A stretch of DNA of 28,877 nucleotides from CAIOYC01 sp038327995 (lineage in GTDB: Bacteria > Pseudomonadota > Alphaproteobacteria > Caulobacterales > Caulobacteraceae). The DNA is taken from contig JBBQLP010000033.1 in NCBI GenBank assembly GCA_038327995.1, positions 1 to 28,877 of the forward strand, in the 5' to 3' direction. The translations under genes and the position numbers were made by a program. This document shows, in pieces, positions 16,355-25,230 of this stretch (position 1 is the stretch's first letter; every line of letters begins with the position of its first letter). The notes below the pieces were generated by a model that ran no database searches, was not told where the DNA came from, and saw only the letters and a list, made by a program, of their open reading frames with translations.

Positions 16355-16954
16355 ATGTCCACATCCCCGACACACACCGCAGGGGCCGCATCGCCGCCCA
16401 CCGACGGGCGGCGCGCCAGATCGCAGCAGAGCCGCAAACGCATTGTTGGGGCGATGCTGGAACTGGTCAGCGAAGGAGTGCTGTCACCCAGCGCGGAAAG
16501 CGTCGCAGCCAGGGCCGGGGTCGGGCTTCGCTCAGTATTCCGCCACTTCAACGACATGGACAGTCTCTACCTGGAAATGTCCGGGGCTATCGAAGCCCAG
16601 GTCGCGCAGGCGGTGAGCACGCCCTTCGCACCGGGAAGCTGGAGCGATCAGCTCAAGGAAATGGTCGAGCGGAGAGTCGCGACCTTCGAGCGGCTGAGCC
16701 CCTTTCTTCGCGCCGCAAGCGTTAGTCGCCACCGCTCCACAGCGCTTGATCATGACTACAGGCGGTTGACCGCCATTTCCCGTGAAAACCTGCGGAGGGT
16801 GCTGGCGACGGCGCAGCGGGAAGATGTTCTGGAAGCGCTCGACCTCGTTCTTAGCTTCGAAGTCTGGACCCGGCTTCGCAACGACCAGCACCTGACCCTC
16901 GCGGACACCAAAACGGTGATCCACAAGCTTGTCACTGCCGTTCTGGGCGCATAA
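16355..16954 (+). CDS. TetR/AcrR-family transcriptional regulator
   Basis: 199-residue regulator. Residues 20-70 form a TetR DNA-binding domain (SRKRIVGAMLELVSEGVLSP, then SVAARAGVGLRSVFRHFNDM, with the recognition helix ending RSVFRHF). The rest is an Ala/Leu-rich ligand-binding domain with no recognisable effector signature. It follows the FGE gene by 73 bp on the same strand and could control the sulfatase/FGE pair or only itself. No Shine-Dalgarno is visible: the operator-like repeat directly precedes the ATG, so it may be translated from a very short leader. It ends 44 bp from the convergent PBP gene. Confidence 0.92.
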   Translation: MSTSPTHTAGAASPPTDGRRARSQQSRKRIVGAMLELVSEGVLSPSAESVAARAGVGLRSVFRHFNDMDSLYLEMSGAIEAQVAQAVSTPFAPGSWSDQLKEMVERRVATFERLSPFLRAASVSRHRSTALDHDYRRLTAISRENLRRVLATAQREDVLEALDLVLSFEVWTRLRNDQHLTLADTKTVIHKLVTAVLGA

Positions 16955-16998
16955 CGCGGGGCGGCCGAGCTCCATCGCCAAGGAAACGCGCTACCTAC

Positions 16999-18819
16999 TT
17001 ATTGCGGCGACGTGCTGCGGGCGCTGTTCAGAAGATCTGCGACAGGATCGGCTGGCGTGGGGGATGGCGCGGGCTCGGGCTGGGGCGGGCCGTTCGGTCC
17101 TGGCGGAATGGCGGTAGGTCCGAAGCGGGGCAGGGCGCTCGCCATGAAGCTGTGCCAGATGGCGGTGGGAGCGCCCCCGCCCGCAACGCCGCGCATGGGT
17201 GTATTGTCGTCCTTGCCGACCCAGACAACCGTGGTCAGCCCTCCGGTGAAACCGCAGAACCAGGCGTCCTGATAGTCAGAGGTTGTCCCCGTCTTGCCCG
17301 CGAGGTCGTAGCCAGGGATGGCGGCGCGGGTTCCGGTGCCCTCGGTGATGACGGCGCGCAGCATCCGGTGCATCTCACTGAGCGAAGGATTGGTGACGAC
17401 CTGAAGCGGCGGCTCACTTCGGTGCTGGTAGACCACCCGGCCCTTTTCGGTCCTGATCTTCTCGATCCCGAACGCCAGGGCGCGCTGCCCCCCGTTAGCG
17501 AAGGGGGTGTAGGCCTGCGCCATCTCCAGCGGCGTCACCAGCGTGGTGCCGAGCGCCATGGCCGGGTCGGTGTTGATCTGCGAGGCGACTCCCAGCCGAT
17601 GTGCGGCGGAGGCCACCTTGTCGCGCCCCACCTCGTCCGCTAGCCGCGCCGCCACGGTGTTCACCGATTCCGCCAGCGCGTGTTGCAGGGTGATCTGGCC
17701 AAGGTATGCACCGTTGTAGTTGCGGGGGCTCCAGCCTTTGATGGTCAACGGCTCATCCACCACCATCACGTCCGGCGTGCGTCCCGCCTCCATGGCGGTC
17801 AGATAGACGAAGGGTTTCCAAGCGGACCCCGCCTGTCGGTGCGCTTCCACCGCGCGATCATACTGGCTGGTCGCGTAGTTCACCCCGCCAATGAAAGTGC
17901 GTACCCGCCCCTGCCCGTCCAACGCCACCAGCGCCGCTTGCGCCACGCCGAGCCGCTTTTCCTTGGCGACAACGGACGACACTGCGCGTTCCGCCAAGCC
18001 CTCGGAAGGCAGGTCGAGGGTGGTCTCCACAACCATGTCTTCTTTGGGCGCCCCGATGAGCTGGCGGGTCTGGCCGTTGACCCAGTCGACGAAATACTGG
18101 GCGGAGAGGGTGGGAGAGTTCTTCACCACCCGCGCCGGATGGGCCACGGCGGCGGCGTGCTGCGCCTTGGTGATGGCATTGGCGGTCAGCATGGCGTCCA
18201 GCACCAGATGCGCACGGTCTTCGGCGTTTTCGGGCTCCGACACGGGGCTGTAGTTGGTTGGTGACTTCAAAAGCCCCGCCAGCGTCGCAGCCTCGACGAT
18301 GGTCAGCCTGGCGGCAGGCTTGTCATAAAAGCGCCGCGACGCCGCCTCCAGCCCATAGGCGCCGGAACCGAAATAGACCCGGCTGAGATAGAGGCCGAGG
18401 ATCTGCTTCTTGGAGTATCGCCGCTCCAACTCCACCGCCAGCATGATCTCCTGGCCCTTGCGCTCCAAAGTCTGGTCGGGGGTCAGGAAAAGGTTGCGGG
18501 CGAGCTGCTGGGTGATGGTTGAGGCGCCCTCCACGATCCGCCCGTGCGCCAGATCGGTCGCAAAGGCCCGCGCCATGCCGATGGCGTCGAACCCGGCGTG
18601 TTCATAGAAACGCCGGTCCTCGATAGAGACGAAGGCGGCTGGCACATAGGCTGGCAGGGCGTCGACATTCACCGGCGCCGCATACTGGCCTCCGCGTTGA
18701 CCCAGCACCGCGCCCGAGCGGTCTAGATAGGTGATGGTCGGCTGGCGACGCACCTCGTCGAGCCGGGAAATATCTGGCAGGCCCGAAACGCCGAGCGCCA
18801 TAAAGGCGGCAGTGATCAC
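16999..18819 (-). CDS. Class A penicillin-binding protein (GT51 glycosyltransferase / transpeptidase)
   Basis: 606-residue bifunctional peptidoglycan synthase. The glycosyltransferase domain has the catalytic Glu at about residue 67 in SIEDRRFYEHAG, then GASTITQQLARNLFL, RKGQEIMLAVELERRYSKKQ and YLSRVYFGSGAYG. The transpeptidase domain has Ser332 in GSAWKPF (SxxK), SVN in LAESVNTVA, and KTGTTSDYQDAWF. The C-terminus is a Pro-rich tail. I chose GTG 18819 because GGAG sits six bases upstream; a TTG at 18825 is the only earlier option before a stop. The N-terminal anchor is therefore unusually short (about 15 hydrophobic residues, no cytoplasmic tail). It probably acts in the periplasm. Confidence 0.93.
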   Translation of the reverse strand: MITAAFMALGVSGLPDISRLDEVRRQPTITYLDRSGAVLGQRGGQYAAPVNVDALPAYVPAAFVSIEDRRFYEHAGFDAIGMARAFATDLAHGRIVEGASTITQQLARNLFLTPDQTLERKGQEIMLAVELERRYSKKQILGLYLSRVYFGSGAYGLEAASRRFYDKPAARLTIVEAATLAGLLKSPTNYSPVSEPENAEDRAHLVLDAMLTANAITKAQHAAAVAHPARVVKNSPTLSAQYFVDWVNGQTRQLIGAPKEDMVVETTLDLPSEGLAERAVSSVVAKEKRLGVAQAALVALDGQGRVRTFIGGVNYATSQYDRAVEAHRQAGSAWKPFVYLTAMEAGRTPDVMVVDEPLTIKGWSPRNYNGAYLGQITLQHALAESVNTVAARLADEVGRDKVASAAHRLGVASQINTDPAMALGTTLVTPLEMAQAYTPFANGGQRALAFGIEKIRTEKGRVVYQHRSEPPLQVVTNPSLSEMHRMLRAVITEGTGTRAAIPGYDLAGKTGTTSDYQDAWFCGFTGGLTTVVWVGKDDNTPMRGVAGGGAPTAIWHSFMASALPRFGPTAIPPGPNGPPQPEPAPSPTPADPVADLLNSARSTSPQ

Positions 18820-18924
18820 ACGCAAGACTCCACAGGCGCCCCCGCCCGGCTCGCGGCCTCACCCTACCCGCTCAATGCCCCCGCCGTCCCTGCGACGAAA
18901 GATAATTCGGCGTAATGTGTGGAG

Positions 18925-21042
18925 CTACCGCCGCTCGCCCGGACGGTAGTCTTCCCGCACGTGACCCTTCAGTTCATCCTCGGTGAAGAGCACGGGCTTG
19001 GTCTTCATCTCGGCGAAGAGGGGCGTCTGGTCGGCATAGTGGGGGGACCGGGCGTCCAGAGTCGCAGAGCCGAACTGGTGGATGCTTTCGGAGGAGAGCT
19101 TGCCCGCCTTGTCCCATGTCACGAACATGATGAAGGTGTCGCCTGCCTGAGCGGTCAGGCGTCCGTCCTTGCCGAGCAGCCCATAGACCGCCCGGTAGGT
19201 GTCGGGGCCGCCGTCGATGGGCAGGTCGACATTGCCCCGGCGGATGCGGTTCACCTCGCCCCATTCGGGATCGAAGCGGCCATAGTTGGCCTTGAGCACC
19301 GCCATCGCCTTCTTCAGGCTGACCAGCGGCGTGTCGGCGGGCTTGCCCGCTGCGACGGCCGTGCCGATGGGTTGGGCCATCAGGATGGCGAGCGCGGCGC
19401 CCCGGCTGTGGATGTCCGCCACCCGGTTCCAGCCTCTGAGGATCGCCTGCGCGGCCTTGAGGTCGGCGTCTCGCCCTGGATCAGCCGCCGTCGCGTCGGC
19501 GATCATCCTCGCGATGTCGGAGCGGGGGCTGTAGGCGATATCGAACTTGTAGCGACGGAAGGCTGCGGCGGTGATCTTGGTATCGGCGCCGAAGTTCTCC
19601 TCCGCCCGGTATGCCCGATTGGTCATGTTGGTCTGCAGCCCCATGGTGGCAGGGAAGCTTTCCGGCTTCAGCGCATCCTGTGCGCCCGTGGCCTGATAGG
19701 GGGTGTTGTTGGAGTTGAAGACGTAGCCGGACTTCGGGTCCCAGACCTGAGGCGTTTGCGCGAAGGGCAAATAGCCATTCCAGATCAGGTCCGAGCGGTC
19801 GCCGGGCAGAACGCCCGACCAGTCCACCCCCTGCTTACGATTGGGGAACAAGCCGTTGTAAACGTATCCCACGTGACCCTTTTCATCCGCATAGAGATAA
19901 TTGATCGAGGGCAGCGCCTGCAGCGCCATAGCCGCGCGCCACTCCTCTAGCGAATTGGCCTTGTCCAAGCGGTAGTACTGCATGGCTTGGCGCACCTCGC
20001 CCATACCGGCGTAGCGGATGGCGAAGACCCCATGATCGGTCTTCAAGACCGGGCCGTGGGCGGAGTGCAGCACCTCCTTGTGCACCGTCCAGATCAGCGG
20101 GCCGAACAGCTTCACTCGCAGTGCCGCGTCGGACCTCGCGAAATCGCGCCACTGGCCGTCAAGACGATACTGGTTCGGGTTCTGGGGATTGATAGTGAGC
20201 TTGTAGACGTCCACGAGGTCGGGGCTGTTGACCGTGTTGGCCCAGCCAAGGTGCGCGTTGTGGCCGTGCAGCATGAACGGCGTGCCGGGGAAAAAGCCGC
20301 CCGCCACGTGCCAGCCTTCGCCGCTCTCAAGGACTGCCTCATACCAGGCCACCGCGCCGGTATAGGGTTGGTGGGAGTTGACCAGAAGCCGCGTCGCCCC
20401 GTCCGCCGAGCGTGAGGGCGCCACCGCCACCCCGTTGGAGCCCTTGGGCAGGTCCGGGCCTTTGACTGGCGCGGTCAGCTTCTGCAGTTCCTTGTCGAGG
20501 CCGTAGAAAAAGGGCGTCTTGAACATGAATCCCGCCGCCACGTCCCTGCCCGTGAGGGGCAAAAGCCCGCCCCGCACCTGATCTGGATGCCGCGCGCCAT
20601 AGGCGTTCACCCCGTCGGCGTAGGCGCTTAACACCCGCTTTACATCGTCCGGGATATCGCGATCGTAGCGCGCCGCTACAAGCTCGTTCACAGCCATCAG
20701 GTGGTTCAGATAGTCGCCGACCGCCGCCTTGGGTCCATCGACCGCCGCCAGTGTCCCGCGCGTCGCCAGCGCCACGCTCTGGATGGTGGCGAAATCGTCC
20801 TCGGAATGGGCGTAGGCGAGGCCGAAGGCAGTGTCCGCGTCGGTCTTGCCAAGGATATGCGGCACGCCCCACTCGTCCCGGCGGATGCGCACGGTATAAC
20901 GGTCGCCCCTGGCGATCAGCGCTCTAAGACTAGGCGCGGGCGGCTCCCCCATTCTGTCGACGACGATCACGCCGACCATGGCTGACACCATGAGCGCCAA
21001 AAGAGCGCCAAGCCCCAGGCCCGTCCATTTCAAAAGCCGCAC
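18925..21042 (-). CDS. Penicillin acylase family Ntn hydrolase
   Basis: 705-residue exported amidase precursor of the penicillin G acylase/AHL acylase family. Residues 9-28 are a transmembrane or signal segment. DEWGVPHILGKTDADTAFG and AYAHSEDDF mark the alpha chain. Self-cleavage would occur before Ser202 in KGSNGVAVAPS, the N-terminal nucleophile of the beta chain. VNSHQPYTG, FFPGTPFMLHGHN and the Asn-containing FNSNNTPYQATG block follow. The GTG start at 21042 has GGGGGAAG about five bases upstream. Substrates in this family include beta-lactams, acyl-homoserine lactones and other N-acyl amides; the sequence does not decide among them. It lies between the methyltransferase and the PBP gene on the same strand. 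Confidence 0.92.
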   Translation of the reverse strand: MRLLKWTGLGLGALLALMVSAMVGVIVVDRMGEPPAPSLRALIARGDRYTVRIRRDEWGVPHILGKTDADTAFGLAYAHSEDDFATIQSVALATRGTLAAVDGPKAAVGDYLNHLMAVNELVAARYDRDIPDDVKRVLSAYADGVNAYGARHPDQVRGGLLPLTGRDVAAGFMFKTPFFYGLDKELQKLTAPVKGPDLPKGSNGVAVAPSRSADGATRLLVNSHQPYTGAVAWYEAVLESGEGWHVAGGFFPGTPFMLHGHNAHLGWANTVNSPDLVDVYKLTINPQNPNQYRLDGQWRDFARSDAALRVKLFGPLIWTVHKEVLHSAHGPVLKTDHGVFAIRYAGMGEVRQAMQYYRLDKANSLEEWRAAMALQALPSINYLYADEKGHVGYVYNGLFPNRKQGVDWSGVLPGDRSDLIWNGYLPFAQTPQVWDPKSGYVFNSNNTPYQATGAQDALKPESFPATMGLQTNMTNRAYRAEENFGADTKITAAAFRRYKFDIAYSPRSDIARMIADATAADPGRDADLKAAQAILRGWNRVADIHSRGAALAILMAQPIGTAVAAGKPADTPLVSLKKAMAVLKANYGRFDPEWGEVNRIRRGNVDLPIDGGPDTYRAVYGLLGKDGRLTAQAGDTFIMFVTWDKAGKLSSESIHQFGSATLDARSPHYADQTPLFAEMKTKPVLFTEDELKGHVREDYRPGERR

Positions 21043-21115
21043 AATCTTCCCCCGAAAGATGGAGCCAGTCGGGTCCCATTTGAGAGGGCGTGGCTGGCTT
21101 ATGACGGGGCGAATA

Positions 21116-21709
21116 TCACGTCTTGCGCTGGAGCAGATCGTAAACGTGCGTCGTGGGCGGGCAGGTCAGCCTCGCCGGGATGTCCGCCAACGGGGCGGGG
21201 GTGAACCAGGGATCGACCAGTCCCGCCGCCACCGGATCGGCGATCTTGTCGGTGTTCCAGCCGAGCAGGAGGCGTCCGCCCGGGCGCAGCACGTTCGCCA
21301 TGGCGCGCAGGGTCGCGGCCTGATCTTCGGGACTGTCCACCCCGTAGCCCAAGACGCCGTTGCAGAGCACCGCGTCGAAGGTGAGGTCCGCGAACACGGT
21401 GTCGATTTCTCGCGCATCGCCGGTGCGGTGTTGTCCCTTGGCGCCCCACGCCTCCACCTCTGGCGCTATGTCGGTGGTCCAGAACTCCACCCCAGCACGC
21501 TGCATCCGCCCGGGATAGGCCGCCGTGTAGCGACGGCACCCGATCCACAGAACTCGCCCGCCCTCCGCCGCGAAGGCAGGAAGTATCCGGCTCACTAAGG
21601 CGATCCGATCCAGCGTACGGCGCGTGCGATGGGTGTTGAGCCTCTCGTTGACGGCGTCGATCACCCCATCGCCCAGAACCCGCCGCGCCAAGGTCTTCAA
21701 AGCCCGCAT
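21116..21709 (-). CDS. Class I SAM-dependent methyltransferase
   Basis: 197-residue predicted methyltransferase. Motif I is atypical (RVLWIGCRRYTAAYP, with IGCR instead of GxGxG). An acidic residue after beta-2 (WTTDIAPE), FDAVLCNGVLGYGVD (motif II/III) and VLRPGGRLLLGWN support a Methyltransf_11-like fold. The ATG at 21709 has GGAG with a 6-nt spacer and is preferred over ATG 21721. The stop lies 73 bp before the acylase start. The substrate is unknown; the degenerate SAM loop leaves some doubt about activity. Confidence 0.8.
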   Translation of the reverse strand: MRALKTLARRVLGDGVIDAVNERLNTHRTRRTLDRIALVSRILPAFAAEGGRVLWIGCRRYTAAYPGRMQRAGVEFWTTDIAPEVEAWGAKGQHRTGDAREIDTVFADLTFDAVLCNGVLGYGVDSPEDQAATLRAMANVLRPGGRLLLGWNTDKIADPVAAGLVDPWFTPAPLADIPARLTCPPTTHVYDLLQRKT

Positions 21710-21721
21710 TTGTCGCTCCAT

Positions 21722-21887
21722 GGTCCCGTGGATCGTATCAGCGATGGGTTGATCGAACCAATGTAACGGTTGCGCGACAATATGCCTTCGTAGCGAGGGT
21801 CACTATTCAGTCACGCTCGCAACTGCGAGATGGTTAAGCTTTTTGCAGACGGAATCCTCGCGTTGGAAGTCCGATGGGGTATTGATC
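21722..21887. promoter_or_regulatory. Divergent promoter region, methyltransferase / TonB receptor
   Basis: 166 bp between divergent genes, so it must hold promoters in both directions. A short palindrome, CTCGCA-AC-TGCGAG, lies at 21816-21829. I could not assign -35/-10 boxes or a known regulator site such as Fur. Confidence 0.35.
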
Positions 21888-24383
21888 ATGCAAGCCATTC
21901 GTCCAGTTCTTCTCGCCGGTCTCAGCCTGACCGCCATGGCTGCGGCCCTTGTTCCGGTGCAGGCCTTCGCCCAGGCGGCTTCGGGGCCCGTTGACGAAGT
22001 CATTGTCACTGGCTCGCGTGCAGCCCCGCGCTCGCGCCTCGATTCCATTGCGCCGGTGGACGTCGTGACCAGCGCCGCGATCCAACGGACCGGAAACACC
22101 GAACTGGCGCAGAGCCTTTCTGAGCTTTTGCCATCGATCAACTTCCCTCGCCCGACGCTGACGGACGGAACCGACACCGTACGCCCCGCCACACTGCGGG
22201 GCCTCGCGCCTGACGAAACGCTGGTGCTGGTCAACTCCAAGCGACGCCAGAGCTCGGCGCTGGTCAACCTCAACGGCTCGATCGGGCGCGGCTCGTCCGG
22301 GGTCGATCTGAACACCATCCCGACGGCGGCGATAGGCAGCATCGAGGTTCTGCGCGACGGCGCCTCGGCGCAGTATGGCTCGGACGCCATCGCCGGAGTG
22401 ATTAACATCCGGCTGCGCGAAGCCAGCCACGGCGGGGAAATCACCATCACCGGCGGCGTGCACGACACCACTGTCGATTACCGCAATCAGGCGACCACCT
22501 TCGGCGGCGCGGTGATTCCGACCAGCAACCACTATGAAGACGGTCAGACCGTGACCATCTCCGGCTGGACCGGACTGAAACTGTTCGACACAGGCTTCCT
22601 GACGCTGACCGGCGAGTCGAAGGTCCAGTCGCACACCACCCGCGCCGGACCGGATTCACGCCAGCAGTATCCCCTTGTGAACGGCCAGCCCGATCCGCGT
22701 GAAGTGGGCGCCAATCGCATCGACGCCTGGTACGGCGATCCGAAGGTCAAGCAATACTCCTTCTTCGCCAACGCCGGTTACGACCTTTCCAACGGCTCGC
22801 ACCTCTATGGGTGGGGAAGTTTTCAGAGCCGAGATGTGGTGAACGCCGCCAACTTCCGCCGGGCGTTGCAATCCAACACCTCTCCCGCCGCCGATATTCT
22901 ATCGGTCTACCCCGATGGCTTCCTGCCCAAGATCGAGGGCCAGACCTACGACGCATCCGGCGCGCTTGGCGACACCTTCAAGGCGCTCGGCTGGGATTGG
23001 GACGCGAGCGTGGTCTACGGCTTCAACCGTCTGGAATATGGCGTGCTGAACTCGCTGAACGTCAGTCTTGGCCCAAACAGCCCGCACACGTTCAAGGCGG
23101 GCGCCTTGCAGTACCAGCAGGTCGTCGCCAACCTTGGCGCCACCCGGCAGTATCAGGTCTTCAACTTCAAGGAGGTCAACGTCGCCTTCGGTCTGGAAGC
23201 CCGCTACGAGAATTTCAAGGAAGAGGCGGGTGAACCGGCCTCGTACATCAACGGCGGCTATGTTCCGCTGGCAGTTGCGCTCGCGGGCGTCGGCTCGCAG
23301 GGCTTCCCCGGCTACGCCCCCGCCAATGCGACGGATCAGAACCGCAACTCGCAGAGCGCCTACGTCGATATCGAGGTCAAGCCGATCAACAACCTGTCGA
23401 TCGACGGCGCGGTTCGCGGCGAGAACTACTCCGACTTCGGTAGCGAAGTGACCGGCAAGCTGGCGGCGCGCTACGACTTCTCGCCGATGTTCGCGATCCG
23501 GGGGGCCGTTTCGACGGGCTTCAGAGCGCCTTCCTTGATGCAGGAGTATTTCACCGCCGTCTCGACCAACTTCATTAATGGCGTGCCGCTGCAGATCTCC
23601 ACACTCTCCGCAGGTTCGGCCACCGCGAAGCTGATTGGCTCTGCCCCGTTGAAGGCTGAAAAGTCCGACAACTACTCCGGCGGCGGCGTCTTCCGCTACG
23701 GAACCTTCTCGTTGACGGTAGACGCCTATCAGATCAAGCTGAAGGACCGCGTCACCCTCACCGAAAACCTGACGCAGGCGAACGTCATCGCCCTGTTCCC
23801 GGCGGCTTTGGGCATCGGCGGGGCGCGCTTCTTCACCAATGGGGTCGATACTACGACTAACGGCGTGGAAGCGGTGGCGGCCTATCGCTGGACGCCGAGT
23901 TTCGTAGATGTGGGGCGGTTCAACTTCACCCTCTCAGCCAGCCACAACCAGACGAAGCTGGACAAGTTGCCCAGCAACAACATCTTGTCCGCCCTGACGC
24001 CGCCGCCCCTGCTGGTCGCGCACGTCAACGCCACCACGTTCACCGACGGTCAGCCGAAGTGGAAGGGCTCGTTTATCACCGACTGGACCGACGGCCTCTT
24101 CGGCGCAACGGCTAAGGCCACCTACTATGGCAAATTGATCCAGCCCGGTTCGACAGTCGCCAACGATCTACCGTTGAAGGCGCAAACCCTGGTCGATCTG
24201 GAGTTCCGCGTCTCGCCGACAGATCACTTTACATTCGCACTTGGGGCGGACAATCTCCTGGACACCTACCCCACCGGCGTGCCGTCCAACCTCAATCCAA
24301 ATGGTGTGGCCGCATGGCCCGAATATTCACCATTCGGGTTCCAGGGCCGTTACTTGTACGCGCGGGCGACGCTGCGCTGGTAA
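21888..24383 (+). CDS. TonB-dependent outer-membrane receptor
   Basis: 831-residue active-transport receptor of the outer membrane. The signal peptide is residues 1-28 (MQAIRPVLLAGLSLTAMAAA ... AFAQA), followed by a TonB-box-like segment VDEVIVTGSR. The plug domain spans about 45-165 (PVDVVTSAAIQRTGN, RGLAPDETLVLVNSKRR, IEVLRDGASAQYGSDAIAGV). The beta-barrel follows, with GFRAPSL and a C-terminal YLYARATLRW ending in an aromatic residue. ATG 21888 starts a clean signal peptide; an upstream TTG (21843) would only add a non-signal leader. The substrate cannot be read from sequence: siderophore, vitamin, glycan fragment or other. Confidence 0.95.
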   Translation: MQAIRPVLLAGLSLTAMAAALVPVQAFAQAASGPVDEVIVTGSRAAPRSRLDSIAPVDVVTSAAIQRTGNTELAQSLSELLPSINFPRPTLTDGTDTVRPATLRGLAPDETLVLVNSKRRQSSALVNLNGSIGRGSSGVDLNTIPTAAIGSIEVLRDGASAQYGSDAIAGVINIRLREASHGGEITITGGVHDTTVDYRNQATTFGGAVIPTSNHYEDGQTVTISGWTGLKLFDTGFLTLTGESKVQSHTTRAGPDSRQQYPLVNGQPDPREVGANRIDAWYGDPKVKQYSFFANAGYDLSNGSHLYGWGSFQSRDVVNAANFRRALQSNTSPAADILSVYPDGFLPKIEGQTYDASGALGDTFKALGWDWDASVVYGFNRLEYGVLNSLNVSLGPNSPHTFKAGALQYQQVVANLGATRQYQVFNFKEVNVAFGLEARYENFKEEAGEPASYINGGYVPLAVALAGVGSQGFPGYAPANATDQNRNSQSAYVDIEVKPINNLSIDGAVRGENYSDFGSEVTGKLAARYDFSPMFAIRGAVSTGFRAPSLMQEYFTAVSTNFINGVPLQISTLSAGSATAKLIGSAPLKAEKSDNYSGGGVFRYGTFSLTVDAYQIKLKDRVTLTENLTQANVIALFPAALGIGGARFFTNGVDTTTNGVEAVAAYRWTPSFVDVGRFNFTLSASHNQTKLDKLPSNNILSALTPPPLLVAHVNATTFTDGQPKWKGSFITDWTDGLFGATAKATYYGKLIQPGSTVANDLPLKAQTLVDLEFRVSPTDHFTFALGADNLLDTYPTGVPSNLNPNGVAAWPEYSPFGFQGRYLYARATLRW

Positions 24384-24435
24384 CCAAGCTCTGGCGGAAC
24401 ACCCGAAACAATAGCAGGGTCGATCCAGCGAGCAC

Positions 24436-24448
24436 CGCCGGGTCGGCG
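24436..24448 (+). terminator. Possible terminator of the TonB receptor gene
   Basis: CGCCG-GGT-CGGCG forms a 5-bp GC-rich stem with a 3-nt loop about 50 bases after the receptor stop codon. It is followed by TTTGCATTTG. The stem is short and the T-run is broken. Confidence 0.35.
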
Positions 24449-24533
24449 TTTGCATTTGCGGATTAGAAGCCATCGCCCGGCCAGCATGAACCGGCCAACG
24501 CCCCGAGGCTGATTTCTAAAGTCTGGATAGGGG

Positions 24534-25208
24534 TCAGCAGCCGAATGCCATCTCGAAGGCATTGGCGCCTGTCGCTCCGAAGGTCACGATCCGTCCCTCC
24601 GCCCGCCGCGCCCATCCCGCCGAGATGACGTGGTCGAGGATGGCCGCCCCCAATCCGCCCCCAAGGTGGGTCTTGCGCTCGCTCCAGTCGAGGCAGGTTC
24701 GGCAGAGCGGTCGGCGCGCCTGCTCCAGGGCGCTCAGGTCGATACCGAGGTCGCCGAAGAACCGACGTCCCGACGGGGTGAGGTCTGGCGCCGCCCCGTC
24801 CGTGAGCAACCCTCGTTCCAGCAGCGTCCGCATCAGCCCGACGGCGCGTTCTCCCGCCAGATGGTCGTAGCAAACCCGTGCGGTACGGAGCGCGGCGTCC
24901 CTGGGTCCGGTGCGAACACGAACGGCGCCGGTGAGCTGGGCGAGCCCCATCAATCCTTCCAGCACCTGCGCTACATCTGGTCCCGAGAGGCGAAAATAGC
25001 GATGTCGGCCTTGCTTTTGGGCCGTAAGCAGCCCGGCCTGATCGAGCTTCGACAGATGCCCGCTGGCGGTCGGCAGGCTGACCCCGGCGGCGTTGGCCAA
25101 CTCGCTGACCGTCAACGCCCGCCCGTCCATCAGCGCCGTCAGCATATTGGCGCGGGCGGGATCGCCCATGAGTGCGGCGATTGAAGCGATCACGGGGCCG
25201 TCAAACAT
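24534..25208 (-). CDS. ArsR-family HTH transcriptional regulator
   Basis: 224-residue regulator. Residues 1-85 form a winged-helix ArsR domain (ALMGDPARANMLTALMDGRA, VSELANAAGVSLPTASGHLS, GRHRYFRLSG). The longer C-terminal part carries VCYDHLAGE and RRPLCRTCLDWSERKTHLGG and ends in Cys. This arrangement is common in a larger ArsR subgroup whose ligand is not established. The cysteines allow metal or redox sensing, but the classic ELCVC metal site is absent. The start codon lies inside an inverted repeat, which suggests autorepression. The gene is divergent from the TPR-like membrane protein gene. Confidence 0.9.
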   Translation of the reverse strand: MFDGPVIASIAALMGDPARANMLTALMDGRALTVSELANAAGVSLPTASGHLSKLDQAGLLTAQKQGRHRYFRLSGPDVAQVLEGLMGLAQLTGAVRVRTGPRDAALRTARVCYDHLAGERAVGLMRTLLERGLLTDGAAPDLTPSGRRFFGDLGIDLSALEQARRPLCRTCLDWSERKTHLGGGLGAAILDHVISAGWARRAEGRIVTFGATGANAFEMAFGC

Positions 25209-25230
25209 AGTTGTGATCTAGCCGAACTAT
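25207..25230. promoter_or_regulatory. Inverted repeat overlapping the arsR-type start codon
   Basis: ATAGTT (25207-25212) and AACTAT (25225-25230) are a perfect 6-bp inverted repeat around a 12-bp centre, the size typical of ArsR/SmtB operators. The start codon (25206-25208) sits in one arm and no ribosome-binding site is visible, so the transcript may have little or no leader. Confidence 0.5.

Noticed and set aside
15253..16557. 434-codon minus-strand open frame across the FGE and TetR genes
   Set aside because: It overlaps two genes with clear family motifs on the plus strand. Its translation is Arg/Gly/Pro-rich and shows no family pattern.
18919..19950. 343-codon plus-strand open frame antisense to the penicillin acylase gene
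   Set aside because: It is a shadow frame. The acylase reading frame is continuous and motif-bearing.
24463..24519. Inverted repeat TTAGAAGCC/GGC-TGAT-TTCTAA with GGCCGG repeats, considered as an integron attC-like site
   Set aside because: The core GTTRRRY/RYYYAAC boxes are not convincingly present, and there is no integrase or cassette array in the window.
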